From assembly GCF_003315205.1 (NCBI RefSeq), contig NZ_QNRR01000009.1:62001-126000 (forward strand): 64,000 nt of DNA, written 5' to 3'. How positions within the stretch are numbered: position 1 is the stretch's first letter; every line of letters begins with the position of its first letter. The position numbers and the translations under genes were made by a program. Source of the stretch: Roseimicrobium gellanilyticum (GTDB lineage: Bacteria; Verrucomicrobiota; Verrucomicrobiia; Verrucomicrobiales; Verrucomicrobiaceae). Below, piece after piece: positions 41,225-50,152 of this stretch. The notes under the pieces are model-generated. The model ran no database searches. It saw only the letters and a program-made list of their open reading frames with translations, and was not told the origin of the DNA.

Positions 41225-42253
41225 ATGAGCCATCTCAAGCACGTCGCCATTGCCGGTGCCACCGGCGCCGTCGGCGTGGAAATGCTGCGCTGCCTCGAGC
41301 AGCGGAACTTTCCCGTCGGTCAACTGACCCTTCTCGCTTCCGCCCGCAGCGCGGGGAAGACCGTGAAGTTCAAAGGCACCGACGTGACCATCAAAGAGCT
41401 CAAGGCGGACTCCTTTGAAGGTGTGGACATTGCGCTCTTCAGCGCCGGCGGCGGCATCAGCAAGGAATTCATCCCGCACGCGGTGAAGGCCGGTGCCGTG
41501 GTGGTGGACAACTCCTCCGCCTACCGCATGGATGACTCCGTGCCGCTCGTGGTGCCGGAGATCAACGCGGAAGACGTGAAGAAGCACAAGGGCATCATCG
41601 CGAACCCGAACTGCACGACTGCCATCACCCTCATGGCGCTGTGGCCGCTGCACCAGGCCTTCGGCGTGAAGCGCCTCTTTGCCTCCAGCTATCAGGCCGT
41701 ATCCGGTACCGGTGCACAAGCCATCGAAGAACTCGAGCGCCAGACCCGCGAGTGGGCCAAGGCCGAGCGCAAGTGGGACGATGTACGCCTGCCCGCCGAT
41801 CAGGTGAAGGTGTACCCCCACCAGATCGCTTTCAACGCCCTGCCCCATGTGGATTCCTTCCTCGACTCCGGCTACACGAAGGAAGAGATGAAGATGGAAA
41901 ACGAAGGCCGCAAGATCATGCACCACCCGACCCTCCGGGCCAGCGTGACCTGCGTGCGCGTGCCCGTCTTCCGTGCCCACAGCGTGGCCGTGAGCGCCGA
42001 GTTCGAAAAGCCCGTGACCGTGGAAGCGGCTTATGAAGTGCTGCGCACCGCCAAGGGCCTGGACCTCGTGGACGATCCCACCCTGAAGAAGTACCCGCTC
42101 GCCCTCGACGTGGCCGGCAAGGACAACTGCGCCGTGGGCCGCCTCCGCCTGGACTGCGCCCTCGACAACGGCCTGGCCTTCTGGGTCGCCGGCGACCAGC
42201 TCCTCAAGGGCGCGGCACTCAATGCGGTGCAGATCGCGGAGTGCCTCGTGTAA
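41225..42253 (+). CDS. asd: Aspartate-semialdehyde dehydrogenase
   Basis: The 342-aa enzyme reduces aspartyl phosphate to aspartate semialdehyde for lysine, threonine, methionine and diaminopimelate. It has the NADP motif VAIAGATGAVGVEMLRCLEQ, the catalytic Cys in IIANPNCTTAITLMAL, and the substrate-binding block SSYQAVSGTGAQAIEEL. Length and features are normal. It has its own terminator 22 nt after the stop (42275-42314). Confidence 0.95.
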   Translation: MSHLKHVAIAGATGAVGVEMLRCLEQRNFPVGQLTLLASARSAGKTVKFKGTDVTIKELKADSFEGVDIALFSAGGGISKEFIPHAVKAGAVVVDNSSAYRMDDSVPLVVPEINAEDVKKHKGIIANPNCTTAITLMALWPLHQAFGVKRLFASSYQAVSGTGAQAIEELERQTREWAKAERKWDDVRLPADQVKVYPHQIAFNALPHVDSFLDSGYTKEEMKMENEGRKIMHHPTLRASVTCVRVPVFRAHSVAVSAEFEKPVTVEAAYEVLRTAKGLDLVDDPTLKKYPLALDVAGKDNCAVGRLRLDCALDNGLAFWVAGDQLLKGAALNAVQIAECLV

Positions 42254-42274
42254 GGTAAGCGACAAGATTCACTG

Positions 42275-42314
42275 GAAGGGCTTCTTCGTTTCATGCGGGG
42301 AAGCCCTTCTTTTT
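42275..42314 (+). terminator. Rho-independent terminator of asd
   Basis: GAAGGGCTTC (42275-42284) pairs perfectly with GAAGCCCTTC (42300-42309), with a 15-nt loop and five Ts after it. Confidence 0.85.
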
Positions 42315-42379
42315 GGTGGGACAGGTGGAGGAAAGAAAGACGTGCTCCTCCGGTCCATGACGCCGCCTGCCTGTTGACC

Positions 42380-42530
42380 GGTGGGGTGCTGCTGCGTCGG
42401 CACCCAAATTGGGCGGGGCTCGGGGCGGAGCGGAGCCAATGGGTGGTGCAGTATGTTGCGCGATAGCAAAGCGGTTCCACACCGCCTCCGCCCACTGAAG
42501 CTTGGGTGCCGGCGCAGCAGCACCCTACCA
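42380..42530. repeat. MITE-like element, family B copy 1
   Basis: GGTGGGGTGCTGCTGCGTCG at 42380-42399 continues with GCACCCAA and pairs with the right end (about 42500-42530, ending GCAGCAGCACCCTACCA) with few mismatches. A second copy is at 63567-63713, sharing the GCTGCTGCGTCGGC core and an internal GGGCGGAGC-type stretch. It occupies much of the 406-nt gap between asd and the prenyl synthase gene. Confidence 0.75.
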
Positions 42531-42659
42531 GAACACTTTGGCCTCCGGCCAACAGGCGTGTGCATCGAAGACTGCCTTGGCGGTGGAGCTCTCCCACATC
42601 CCGTTTGACTCCGCCTCGTGTCCACGCTTGGTGACATTTCCCTCACCCTCGCCGTCATC

Positions 42660-43550
42660 ATGCCCGAGCTCGACCTCAAGACCTACCTCTCCCAGCGTGT
42701 CACCTTCGTAGACGCCGCTCTGGAGCGCTTCCTGCCTGCTGCGGACACCCGTCCAGCGAGTCTCCATGCGGCCATGCGGCACAGTGTCTTCGCTGGTGGC
42801 AAGCGACTGCGTCCGATTCTTTGTCTCGCGGCTGCGGAGGCCTGTGGTGGCACTCGTGAGCGCGCGCTCTTCGCCGCGGGCGCGGTGGAGTGCCTGCACA
42901 CGTACTCGCTCATCCACGATGACCTGCCCTGCATGGATGATGATGATATGCGTCGCGGCGTGCCCACCTGCCACAAGGTGTACGGCGAAGCCGTGGCCCT
43001 GCTCGCGGGCGACGCCCTCCAGGCGCTCGCCTTCGAACTGGTGGCACGCACGCCAGTGACGCACCGGCATTCTCCGGCAGACATGGTAACACTCCTCGCC
43101 CGTACCGCAGGCAGCCTGCATCTCGTGGGCGGCCAGGTGGCGGATCTTGAGGGCGAAGGCAAGAAGCTCCCGCTGGAAGACCTCCGCTACATCCATGAAA
43201 GCAAGACGGCCGCCCTGCTCACCGCCAGCGTGAAGCTCGGTGGCATGAGCGCGGATGCGACCCCGGAGCAAATGCAGGCGCTGCATGACTTCGGCATGGC
43301 CACGGGTCTCGCCTTCCAGATCATCGATGACATCCTCGATGTCACCCAGACCAGCGAGAAGCTCGGCAAGAGCGCAGGCAAGGACGTGGCCACGGAGAAG
43401 AGCACCTATCCCGCCTTGATGGGGCTCGATGCCTCGCGTGCGGAAGCGCATCGACTCACCGACGCGGCGCATGCAGCACTGGAAGTCTTCGGCCCAAATG
43501 GCGTGTGGCTGCGCGCCCTGGCGGACTACCTGCTGCAACGCGACTATTGA
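42660..43550 (+). CDS. Polyprenyl (farnesyl/geranylgeranyl-type) diphosphate synthase
   Basis: The 296-aa enzyme starts MPELDLKTYLSQRVTFVDAA; a GTG 42 nt upstream is possible but unlikely. It has the first Asp-rich motif LIHDDLPCMDDDDMRRG, with the two-residue insertion typical of bacterial farnesyl-type synthases, the second motif FQIIDDILDVTQ, and GGKRLRPILCLAAAE. It condenses isopentenyl with allylic diphosphates to make prenyl chains for quinones, cell-wall carrier or carotenoids. It overlaps the 3' end of the convergent gene by 7 nt. Confidence 0.92.
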   Translation: MPELDLKTYLSQRVTFVDAALERFLPAADTRPASLHAAMRHSVFAGGKRLRPILCLAAAEACGGTRERALFAAGAVECLHTYSLIHDDLPCMDDDDMRRGVPTCHKVYGEAVALLAGDALQALAFELVARTPVTHRHSPADMVTLLARTAGSLHLVGGQVADLEGEGKKLPLEDLRYIHESKTAALLTASVKLGGMSADATPEQMQALHDFGMATGLAFQIIDDILDVTQTSEKLGKSAGKDVATEKSTYPALMGLDASRAEAHRLTDAAHAALEVFGPNGVWLRALADYLLQRDY

Positions 43551-44338
43551 GCCACTTCGATCTTCTTGTTGTTCTTGTCGAACATGTCCTCCGCCGCGAA
43601 CTTCAGAAGGTCCTCCGCTGACTTCTCAATGGTGCCGCTGCTTCCCACGGTAGCCACGGTCTTTCCAGTACTGTCCTTTACGACCAGAAGATACCCGTAG
43701 TACTTGAAGCCGTACTTGTAGGCAATGTTGTCATAGGTCAGCTTCACTTCCTTGGTGTCGTGCGTCAGGGTCTTCAGCGGCTCCAGCGTCACATCAAACT
43801 CCTCCCGGCTGATGACCTTGGACTCCTGATTGTCCTCCAGGTTTTTGGCAAAGGCCATCATGGTGGCCTTGCCCCCGCTGAAGGGACGCTGCTGCTCGCC
43901 ATTCCGGATGTCCACCCGGAATCCCACACGCGCGGTGCGCTCATCATAGGCATTATTAGTGGGTCGATCGCTCTTGTTCGGATAGACCTTGGCCTCGATG
44001 CGCATCGGGGAAGAAGTGTTGGCCGCCGGTGTGCTGGCAATGGCTTTGGGAGTGGCGGACGTACCGAGATTGGCGGGAGCCACGGGAGGCTGCGTCAACT
44101 TCACCACTGCGCCTTTGGAAACAAAATAATCCTGATCCGTCTTGCTGAAGTTGGATGCCTTCACCGTGAAGACCAGCCCATCGCTGCTGCGCTTGATGGT
44201 GACCAGTTCCCCGTTGGCGCTGACCAGCTCACCCTGCAGGGAGCGGCCATTCTGGTCGATGAATGTGCGAACCTCCGCGCTGAGCGAAGCCAGCCCACAC
44301 ACGACCCAAACTCCAAGAACAAAAAGGGATGATTTCAT
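43544..44338 (-). CDS. Secreted protein with SHD1-like domain
   Basis: The 264-aa protein starts MKSSLFVLGVWVVCGLASLS, a signal peptide. Residues about 22-75 match the SHD1 (SLA1 homology) pattern that is abundant in Verrucomicrobia and Planctomycetes (RTFIDQNGRSLQGELVSANG, FTVKASNFSKTDQDYF). After a Pro/Ala linker the C-terminal 150 residues form an unknown beta-rich domain (YPNKSDRPTNNAYDERTAR, NIAYKYGFKYYGYLLVVKDS). Function is unknown; a periplasmic or surface protein-binding role is plausible. It may be co-transcribed with mazG (69 nt upstream). Confidence 0.72.
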   Translation of the reverse strand: MKSSLFVLGVWVVCGLASLSAEVRTFIDQNGRSLQGELVSANGELVTIKRSSDGLVFTVKASNFSKTDQDYFVSKGAVVKLTQPPVAPANLGTSATPKAIASTPAANTSSPMRIEAKVYPNKSDRPTNNAYDERTARVGFRVDIRNGEQQRPFSGGKATMMAFAKNLEDNQESKVISREEFDVTLEPLKTLTHDTKEVKLTYDNIAYKYGFKYYGYLLVVKDSTGKTVATVGSSGTIEKSAEDLLKFAAEDMFDKNNKKIEVAQ

Positions 44339-44406
44339 GGCTCCGATATTCCTTCCGCAAAGCACAACGGATGTTACCGGAAAATGTTGATTTTAGGCAG
44401 GCTTTT

Positions 44407-45225
44407 TTACGATTCCTTTACCTTCACTGCGTCCCACACCTCATCCAGCTCGGCAAGCGAACAGTCCTGAACAGCCCGGCCTTGCGTGGCCAGTGCTTCT
44501 TCCACCTGCCCAAAGCGCCGCTCGAACTTGGCGCTCGCCGCCGCGAGGGCGCTCTCCGAGTCCACGCCCAGCTTCCTGGCCAGGTTCACCACGGTGAAGA
44601 GCAGGTCGCCCACTTCTTCGGTGATAGCAGCAGCATTGCGGGCTTCCATGGCATGGGTGATCTCCGCGGCCTCCTCCCGAATCTTCTCCAGCACCGGCGC
44701 GGCGTCCGGCCAGTCAAAGCCGACCTTGGCCGCCTTCTTCTGCAGCTTCTGCGCCCGCATGAGCGCCGGCAAGCCATGGGAGATGCCGTGAAGAATGGAC
44801 TCCTTCTGGGTGCCTTTTTCGTCGCGTTTGATCGCATCCCACTGCTTCAGGACCGCGTCGCTGGTCTCGGCATTCGCCTCCCCGAAGACGTGGGGATGAC
44901 GGCGGATGAGCTTCTCCGTGAGCTCATGAGCGATGGCATCCAAATCAAAAGCGCCTGTCTCTGAAGCGATCTCCGCATGGAGCACGGGCTGGAGCAGAAG
45001 GTCACCCAGTTCCTCCCGCAGGTGGGGCATGTCGTTGTTCTTGATGGCTTCCGCCACCTCATACGCCTCCTCCAGCAGGTGCGGGATGAGCGTCTCATGC
45101 GTCTGCTCCCGGTCCCAAGGGCACCCTCCCGGCGCCCGCAGGCGGTGCACCACCGCACGCAAACGCGCGAGGGCATCCGGAATATCCGTCACAGTGGGGG
45201 CAGCAGCGGTCGCAGGAGAAGTCAC
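44407..45225 (-). CDS. mazG: Nucleoside triphosphate pyrophosphohydrolase
   Basis: The 272-aa protein (GTG start) has two MazG domains. The first has LRAPGGCPWDREQTHETLIP and HLLEEAYEVAEAI, the metal-binding EExxE pattern; the second has KIREEAAEITHAMEARNAAA and EEVGDLLFTVVNLARKLG. It removes pyrophosphate from abnormal or surplus NTPs and affects (p)ppGpp-dependent stress survival. Length is normal. The start codon lies 171 nt from the lipase gene to the right. Confidence 0.94.
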   Translation of the reverse strand: MTSPATAAAPTVTDIPDALARLRAVVHRLRAPGGCPWDREQTHETLIPHLLEEAYEVAEAIKNNDMPHLREELGDLLLQPVLHAEIASETGAFDLDAIAHELTEKLIRRHPHVFGEANAETSDAVLKQWDAIKRDEKGTQKESILHGISHGLPALMRAQKLQKKAAKVGFDWPDAAPVLEKIREEAAEITHAMEARNAAAITEEVGDLLFTVVNLARKLGVDSESALAAASAKFERRFGQVEEALATQGRAVQDCSLAELDEVWDAVKVKES

Positions 45226-45395
45226 ACGGCATCATGGGACCGATGCGGATGGCGTCAACTCACGGTTCTGCTGCGCTGAACATGCTGTCTCACCCAGGCC
45301 CTCCGTCCGCTCCCGGATGCATGTCGAAACAAGCGGCAGGTCCCAATCTCCCCGTGGGCACAGCTCGCCCCCGCACTGGAACATCTCCCCCGCAG

Positions 45396-46394
45396 CTACT
45401 GGTCCCGAATTTCTTTTAGCAATCGAATGTACTCGCCGATGGCGTGGTCACTAAACCATGAGATAGAACCTTCAAAACCCGGGCCACCGAAGGTCGGGGA
45501 ATCCTGTTGGACAGTAAGTTCCATCTGAAGCTGTCTGAACTCATGATCAGAGAGGGGCGGAAGGTCGCAGTCAATCATGGTGGTCTGCTCCAACCCCGAA
45601 GAAGCCACCGCTTGGGCGGTTTCAAGAGCCGTGGATTCAAAAACGCGAGCCGTGGCTCCGGTTGCGAGCGGTTCCTCACGGAAGGACGACTCAAACCCTG
45701 GCTGGAACTGCGGCGCCCCAAAGCCGGTGGTGTAGTTGGGAAGCTTGGCTGCGAACTCGAGAACCCCAGGGCGAACGATGCGCTTCACGATGCCTGTGTG
45801 CCGGTAAAGAAGCCCAGGAGGCACGCGTGTAACGATGTCACTTTGGTTCACGAAACGATAGAGCTGCCCCGGCAGTTCGATGGAGAAGCGCTCAGCGAAA
45901 GCTCCGAGGCCCACACGAGGCTGCCCATAGGTGTAAAGACCAGCGATGCGGGAGGTTTGCATCTTGAGCCGCGCCGCTGCGACGACAGCGAGCGCCCCGC
46001 CGAGACTGTGGCCGGTAATCCACACGTACTTCGGCTTGGCATCAGCGAGTGCCTTGTAAAAATCAGCGAGGTCCGGGCCGACATCTTCCACACCATCCTT
46101 GAAGCCTGCATGGATCCAACCCCAGGGAAAAGGAACAGGAGCAAAACGAGCGTCGCGGATCCACTGGCCCGGATTGCTGGTGCCCCGGAAGGCGAGGAGG
46201 GCCACATCTCCCTGCACCCCCCAGAACCCCTGGACGTTCTTCCGGTCAAAGGGCACAGGCGTTTGGAACCCCTGTGCCTTTGCCCAACTCACCACACTCA
46301 GCGGGTTGGTGTCGTATGCGATCTGTGATGCTTCCGCGAGGAAGACCGCTCGCTTGATTTCAAAGCCGGTGCCAATGAGAAGAGAGAGGGACAT
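45396..46394 (-). CDS. Class-3 lipase-like alpha/beta hydrolase
   Basis: This 332-aa protein has a Lipase_3 core: VALLAFRGTSNPGQWIRDA (oxyanion hole region), the nucleophile elbow VWITGHSLGGALAVVAAARL with Ser130, and the later Asp in VNQSDIVTRVPP and His in LYRHTG. About 80 residues follow the core (QTTMIDCDLPPLSDHEFRQL). There is no signal peptide, unusual for a lipase. It would hydrolyse lipids inside the cell or when released. It is 62 nt after the peptidase-nuclease gene on the same strand, suggesting one operon in which it is a possible membrane-lipid effector. Confidence 0.86.
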   Translation of the reverse strand: MSLSLLIGTGFEIKRAVFLAEASQIAYDTNPLSVVSWAKAQGFQTPVPFDRKNVQGFWGVQGDVALLAFRGTSNPGQWIRDARFAPVPFPWGWIHAGFKDGVEDVGPDLADFYKALADAKPKYVWITGHSLGGALAVVAAARLKMQTSRIAGLYTYGQPRVGLGAFAERFSIELPGQLYRFVNQSDIVTRVPPGLLYRHTGIVKRIVRPGVLEFAAKLPNYTTGFGAPQFQPGFESSFREEPLATGATARVFESTALETAQAVASSGLEQTTMIDCDLPPLSDHEFRQLQMELTVQQDSPTFGGPGFEGSISWFSDHAIGEYIRLLKEIRDQ

Positions 46395-46456
46395 GGGAAA
46401 GACTGGTTCCAGAGTGATGCTTTTTTGAAGCTGCGGAAATCATCGACCGGATGAGT

Positions 46457-48472
46457 TCAGGACTTGCCGTTGCTGCCGATCAGCTTGCGAAGCTGTGCCA
46501 GCGCCTCGGCTCGCTTGGGATCGACAGGGGCCGTGGACCCCTTGGCAGAAGCGGATTCCGGGCTGCCCCCCATGCTCATCCGGAAGACAATGGGCCGGTG
46601 GTCGCTGATGTTTTGAATATAGCCGGGATACCTACTTTCTGCGGCAACGATGAAAAAGTTATCTCCACCGTGGGTGTTCCCCAAGTTCGGAGAGAGGTAG
46701 ATGTGATCGATGAGGGAGAGGTGGGGTTGCTTTAAATAGGTGAAGGCACCGTCCCGTTCATCCCTGGCGCTGATGGGGACGAGCCCCCCTTCGGAGAGGG
46801 CTGCGAAATCTTCGCTCGCGATTTCGGCATTGAGATCTCCCCCCACGATGTAGTCCGTGCCAATACCGTCCTGGATTCTCCGGTTGATGGCTGCCGCAAT
46901 GATCTTGGACGCCATGCGCCGGCGGGGACTGCCTTCATCCATGGCTTTGAGATGCAGCGGTATGACGTGGAAATCCAGCGTGTGACCTGGACGCACTTCC
47001 TGGACGGTGCGGAAACGGAAAAGCGCAGGATAACGGTCAAAGATGCGTCCATGCACCGCTTCGAGGCCCAGGTCGTCAAAATCCCGGCTGTGTGTGTTGA
47101 GCCAGGTTTCGATTGGTTCGCCCCACTCTACTTTTTCGCCGGTTACTGTACTGGCGTTCCAAAGCATTGTGCAGCTTTGCTTGCCGTCGGCAGAATCCGG
47201 CTCCGCAGCGCCCCACTCAAAGTTGAGACCATAAGTATCCTTCAGAACCTCAACGACCGCCTGGACGCCGTTGGGGGAGGATTCCTCCAAGCACCAGACG
47301 TCCAGCTTCATGTCAAAGATGACCTGGGCCACCTGCGCAGCTTTTGCTTCGTAGCGGTTGGTGAGCCATTCGACGTTCCAGAGACCTACGTCAATATCCT
47401 GTTCCGTGCCCTGATATGTGTCGACCACACGCTCCAAGTTGGATTCATTCCCCGATGCGCGACCAAGTACACCGAAGAATCCAGCCAGCTCATCTGTGCC
47501 GCCAAAGAGTGACAGAACCTTGCGCGCGTTTGGGGCATCGCCGCTACCATCCCGGGAACGACGCTCCAAGTCCGCTGCGATGGCGGAGAACTTGATGCCT
47601 TCGTTGAGGATCTCGAACCCCGGCACCTGGCTGCGCTTGGAAGCGTGGTGGAGGGCAACAAGCTGCCAGTTGTTGTTGGACACCGGAGCACCGGAGCTGC
47701 CAGGCTCCGTGTCCGACGCATAGTGAACAACCAACTCATCCTGCCACTTGACCTCATTCTCCTTGATGCTGACCAGCTTGGGCCGACCATCGGGATGACT
47801 GACAATGTTTGCGTATTCCGATGGGGCAATCGCAAAAGCACTCCTTTTGATGGGGACAGATCCAAATTCTGCCGCCGGATCTCCTTCAAAAGCCACGAAG
47901 GAATAATCCAAGCCATCAAGGGCAGAGCTCGTGATAAAGAGCGCGTCTGGTCGGAGACGAAACGCCTTGGTGCGCGCGGGTTGGCCTGAAGGAGTGGTCT
48001 GAAAATTGAAGGTGCACTCTGCGGCAGCGGCCGTGGCACGCGAGTTGAGCACGTGATTGTTGGTGACGAGCACGTTCGGCGCAATGATGAACCCTGTTCC
48101 AGTCCAAGCCCCAGATCGCCCGAGATAGTCTGTGCCGCGAGTGCTGATCAAGCAGGTCGCGCGACTGACCACGACTCCCTGCTCCAAGAAGCTGGCTGGC
48201 AAATAGTCCGCTTTGCCGATGATGGCTTCGAAACCTCCGACACTGGCGCTCGCCTCTCGCATCTGGTCCTCAGTAAGGACCCCTCGAATGAAGAGGTCCC
48301 GCGCGCGATGCACCTGGGCTTCATCAGCCGGCGCTGCGGGGTCGAGCTCCGGGACGGAGGGAGTTGCAACACCTTCCACGCCGGACGAGCTGAAAGATTC
48401 GAAGCCGCTCTCGGCAGTAAACTGATCAGCGGCAAAAGGAGCGTTGGGTCTGAGGAAATCAGTCGAGGGCAT
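46457..48472 (-). CDS. Trypsin-like peptidase fused to endonuclease/exonuclease/phosphatase domain
   Basis: This 671-aa protein has no signal peptide. Residues 1-100 are an acidic helical lead (TEDQMREASASVGGFEAIIG). Residues 101-305 are a trypsin-like peptidase with an intact triad: His140 (VLVTNNHVLN), Asp189 (DGLDYSFVAF) and Ser260 (TEPGSSGAPV). Residues about 355-632 are an EEP domain with all metal and catalytic residues: Asn366 (LWNVEWL), Glu396 (WCLEES), His507 (VIPLHLKA), Asp546/Asn548 (VGGDLNAE) and Asp624/His625 (ISDHRPIVF). The last 35 residues are a helix. It may cut DNA, RNA, phospholipid or sugar phosphate. It shares a divergent control region with the paralogous peptidase at 49033, and is followed by the lipase gene. 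I do not know this fusion from named systems. Confidence 0.86.
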   Translation of the reverse strand: MPSTDFLRPNAPFAADQFTAESGFESFSSSGVEGVATPSVPELDPAAPADEAQVHRARDLFIRGVLTEDQMREASASVGGFEAIIGKADYLPASFLEQGVVVSRATCLISTRGTDYLGRSGAWTGTGFIIAPNVLVTNNHVLNSRATAAAAECTFNFQTTPSGQPARTKAFRLRPDALFITSSALDGLDYSFVAFEGDPAAEFGSVPIKRSAFAIAPSEYANIVSHPDGRPKLVSIKENEVKWQDELVVHYASDTEPGSSGAPVSNNNWQLVALHHASKRSQVPGFEILNEGIKFSAIAADLERRSRDGSGDAPNARKVLSLFGGTDELAGFFGVLGRASGNESNLERVVDTYQGTEQDIDVGLWNVEWLTNRYEAKAAQVAQVIFDMKLDVWCLEESSPNGVQAVVEVLKDTYGLNFEWGAAEPDSADGKQSCTMLWNASTVTGEKVEWGEPIETWLNTHSRDFDDLGLEAVHGRIFDRYPALFRFRTVQEVRPGHTLDFHVIPLHLKAMDEGSPRRRMASKIIAAAINRRIQDGIGTDYIVGGDLNAEIASEDFAALSEGGLVPISARDERDGAFTYLKQPHLSLIDHIYLSPNLGNTHGGDNFFIVAAESRYPGYIQNISDHRPIVFRMSMGGSPESASAKGSTAPVDPKRAEALAQLRKLIGSNGKS

Positions 48473-49032
48473 GGCGGTGGAAGCTAGGGGCTGTGCGTCT
48501 TGAAGGCACGGTTCAGGAGAATGGACTGTCCGATCAGCAGTCGGGAAGAGAGGGGGCTGGCTTTCACGACCGCAGGCTTGCGATTGAGAAATGGCACAAA
48601 TGGGTCATCTATTCAGGTGCTTATATCGTCAGAGAAATAATTGCGCCAGTCAAATGGTGAATGGAGTAAATATCTCTGCATTTCTGTAGACATTCCGTCA
48701 CATCCATTCCGGAACCGGCAGCCGAAAGTGTTGCATGAGTTTTTTGCGGACAGAGGCATGAATGAACACGATCTGCCGCCCGTGCATGATAAATGCATTC
48801 TTAACGCGTGGAGTAACTTTCGCTTGTCATCTTCGTGCTGAAGGTGCAATGGATGAGTGCAGTCAACGCGCTGGCGACTGAATGAAACCGCCACTTTCTT
48901 CTGGTGTCCACCTGAATAGGATCGGTGCTGTAGCCGCTTGTGATGCCCTGCGCATCATCGGCGATGGCATCGGACGAAAGGCCGCATCTTCGGTTTATCC
49001 CGCGAATCTCTGAATCCCCAGGAATTTCTCTT
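48473..49032. other. Divergent control region of the protease island
   Basis: This 560-nt gap separates the divergent peptidase genes and is visibly more AT-rich than its flanks, especially 48600-48830. I see no convincing gene in it; short frames there lack protein-like features. It must hold both promoters. A TTGACT box is seen on the minus strand near 48652, but no well-spaced -10, so I do not call a promoter. AGGAA just before the ATG at 49033 is a modest ribosome-binding site. Confidence 0.6.
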
Positions 49033-50136
49033 ATGCCATTCGGCCCCAATTTTGACCAGCAGGCACGCATCACGCTGCTGACCTGGACCGCCTTCTGCAA
49101 CTTGATTGAATTGCTCGAACTGGATACGGCCAACTTCAGTGAGAATGCAGCGCCTGCCGCACGCGTGCGGACGTTCCGAAACGAAAGCAACGCGGCGGAA
49201 ATCAGCGAGGCGGCCATCGAGATGGCCATCATCACGACCGTGACCCGTCCGACCGCCGAGAAGATCATCGCCGTGCTGGAGATCCCGGTTCCAGACGGCC
49301 TCTACGTGGGCTCCCCACCGTGGTTCTCTGCTGTGAGGGCGCAATTGGAGTCGCGGGGCATCACGCCGCCGCAGATTAAAGCCGCGCGAGCCCAGGGATT
49401 GGGGTCAGCCTCTCCAGTGGATCAACCAGGACCAAGCCATGGGTGGGAAGCTCCGTCATCGGAGCATCTCGAGCAGATCATGGACAAGCGCAGCACCCTG
49501 CTGCCGATGGATTTCCTGGAAAAGGCGGTACGGGCGAGCCGAGCCGTGGCAAAAGTAGTAGTGCCAGTGGATGGGAACAAGGCCTACGGCACAGGATTCG
49601 TGATCGCCAACAACCTGCTGGTCACCAACGCTCATGTGCTGAAGGACAAGACGCAGGCAGCGGCGGCGGAAGTGCTTTTCAATTTTCAGCGGACCGTGGA
49701 TGGGGTGGATCGCGAACCGGACCGGGTGACCCTGGACCCAGGACTCTATTTCCGAAGCTCAGCCAGCGACGTCGATGACCTGACAGTGGTCGCGCTCAAA
49801 GAGGCTCCCGCTGGCCGGTGGCTCGAATTGGCTTTGAAGGAGGAAAAGGGCAAACGCTTGAAGAAGGATGACGCCGTCTGCATCATCCAGCATCCCGGTG
49901 GGGAGCAAAAACAGATCGGGATGCACCACAACGTGGTGACATACACCGACGACCGTTTGCTGCAGTATCTGACAGACACCCTGCCGGGGTCCAGCGGCTC
50001 GCCGGTGTTTGACCGCGACTGGGATGTGGTAGGTGTGCACCACGCCGGAGGCTGGCTGCGCGAACCTGCATCCAAACGCACCCTGTTCCGCAACGAGGGC
50101 ATCCGTCTGGATCGCCTGCTGGCTCTAATGAAGTGA
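49033..50136 (+). CDS. Trypsin-like peptidase with N-terminal helical adaptor domain
   Basis: The 367-aa protein starts MPFGPNFDQQARITLLTWTA. Residues 1-90 are helical and look like a small adaptor (death-like or effector-associated type) domain. Residues 135-175 form a linker, then a trypsin-like domain (about 177-365) with triad His201 (LVTNAHVL), Asp249 (DDLTVVAL) and Ser321 (PGSSGSPVF). It is clearly paralogous to the peptidase part of the divergent fusion (YGTGFVIANNLLVTNAHVL against WTGTGFIIAPNVLVTNNHVL; both end in an ALHHA/GVHHA strand). No signal peptide. It starts a run of three rightward genes and could be a sensor or processing enzyme for them. Confidence 0.85.
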   Translation: MPFGPNFDQQARITLLTWTAFCNLIELLELDTANFSENAAPAARVRTFRNESNAAEISEAAIEMAIITTVTRPTAEKIIAVLEIPVPDGLYVGSPPWFSAVRAQLESRGITPPQIKAARAQGLGSASPVDQPGPSHGWEAPSSEHLEQIMDKRSTLLPMDFLEKAVRASRAVAKVVVPVDGNKAYGTGFVIANNLLVTNAHVLKDKTQAAAAEVLFNFQRTVDGVDREPDRVTLDPGLYFRSSASDVDDLTVVALKEAPAGRWLELALKEEKGKRLKKDDAVCIIQHPGGEQKQIGMHHNVVTYTDDRLLQYLTDTLPGSSGSPVFDRDWDVVGVHHAGGWLREPASKRTLFRNEGIRLDRLLALMK

Positions 50137-50152
50137 ATAGACGATCCCCGCC

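Noticed and set aside
48613-48894. 93-aa minus-strand frame in the divergent control region
   Set aside because: No signal, motif or ribosome-binding site; composition is unlike the neighbours.
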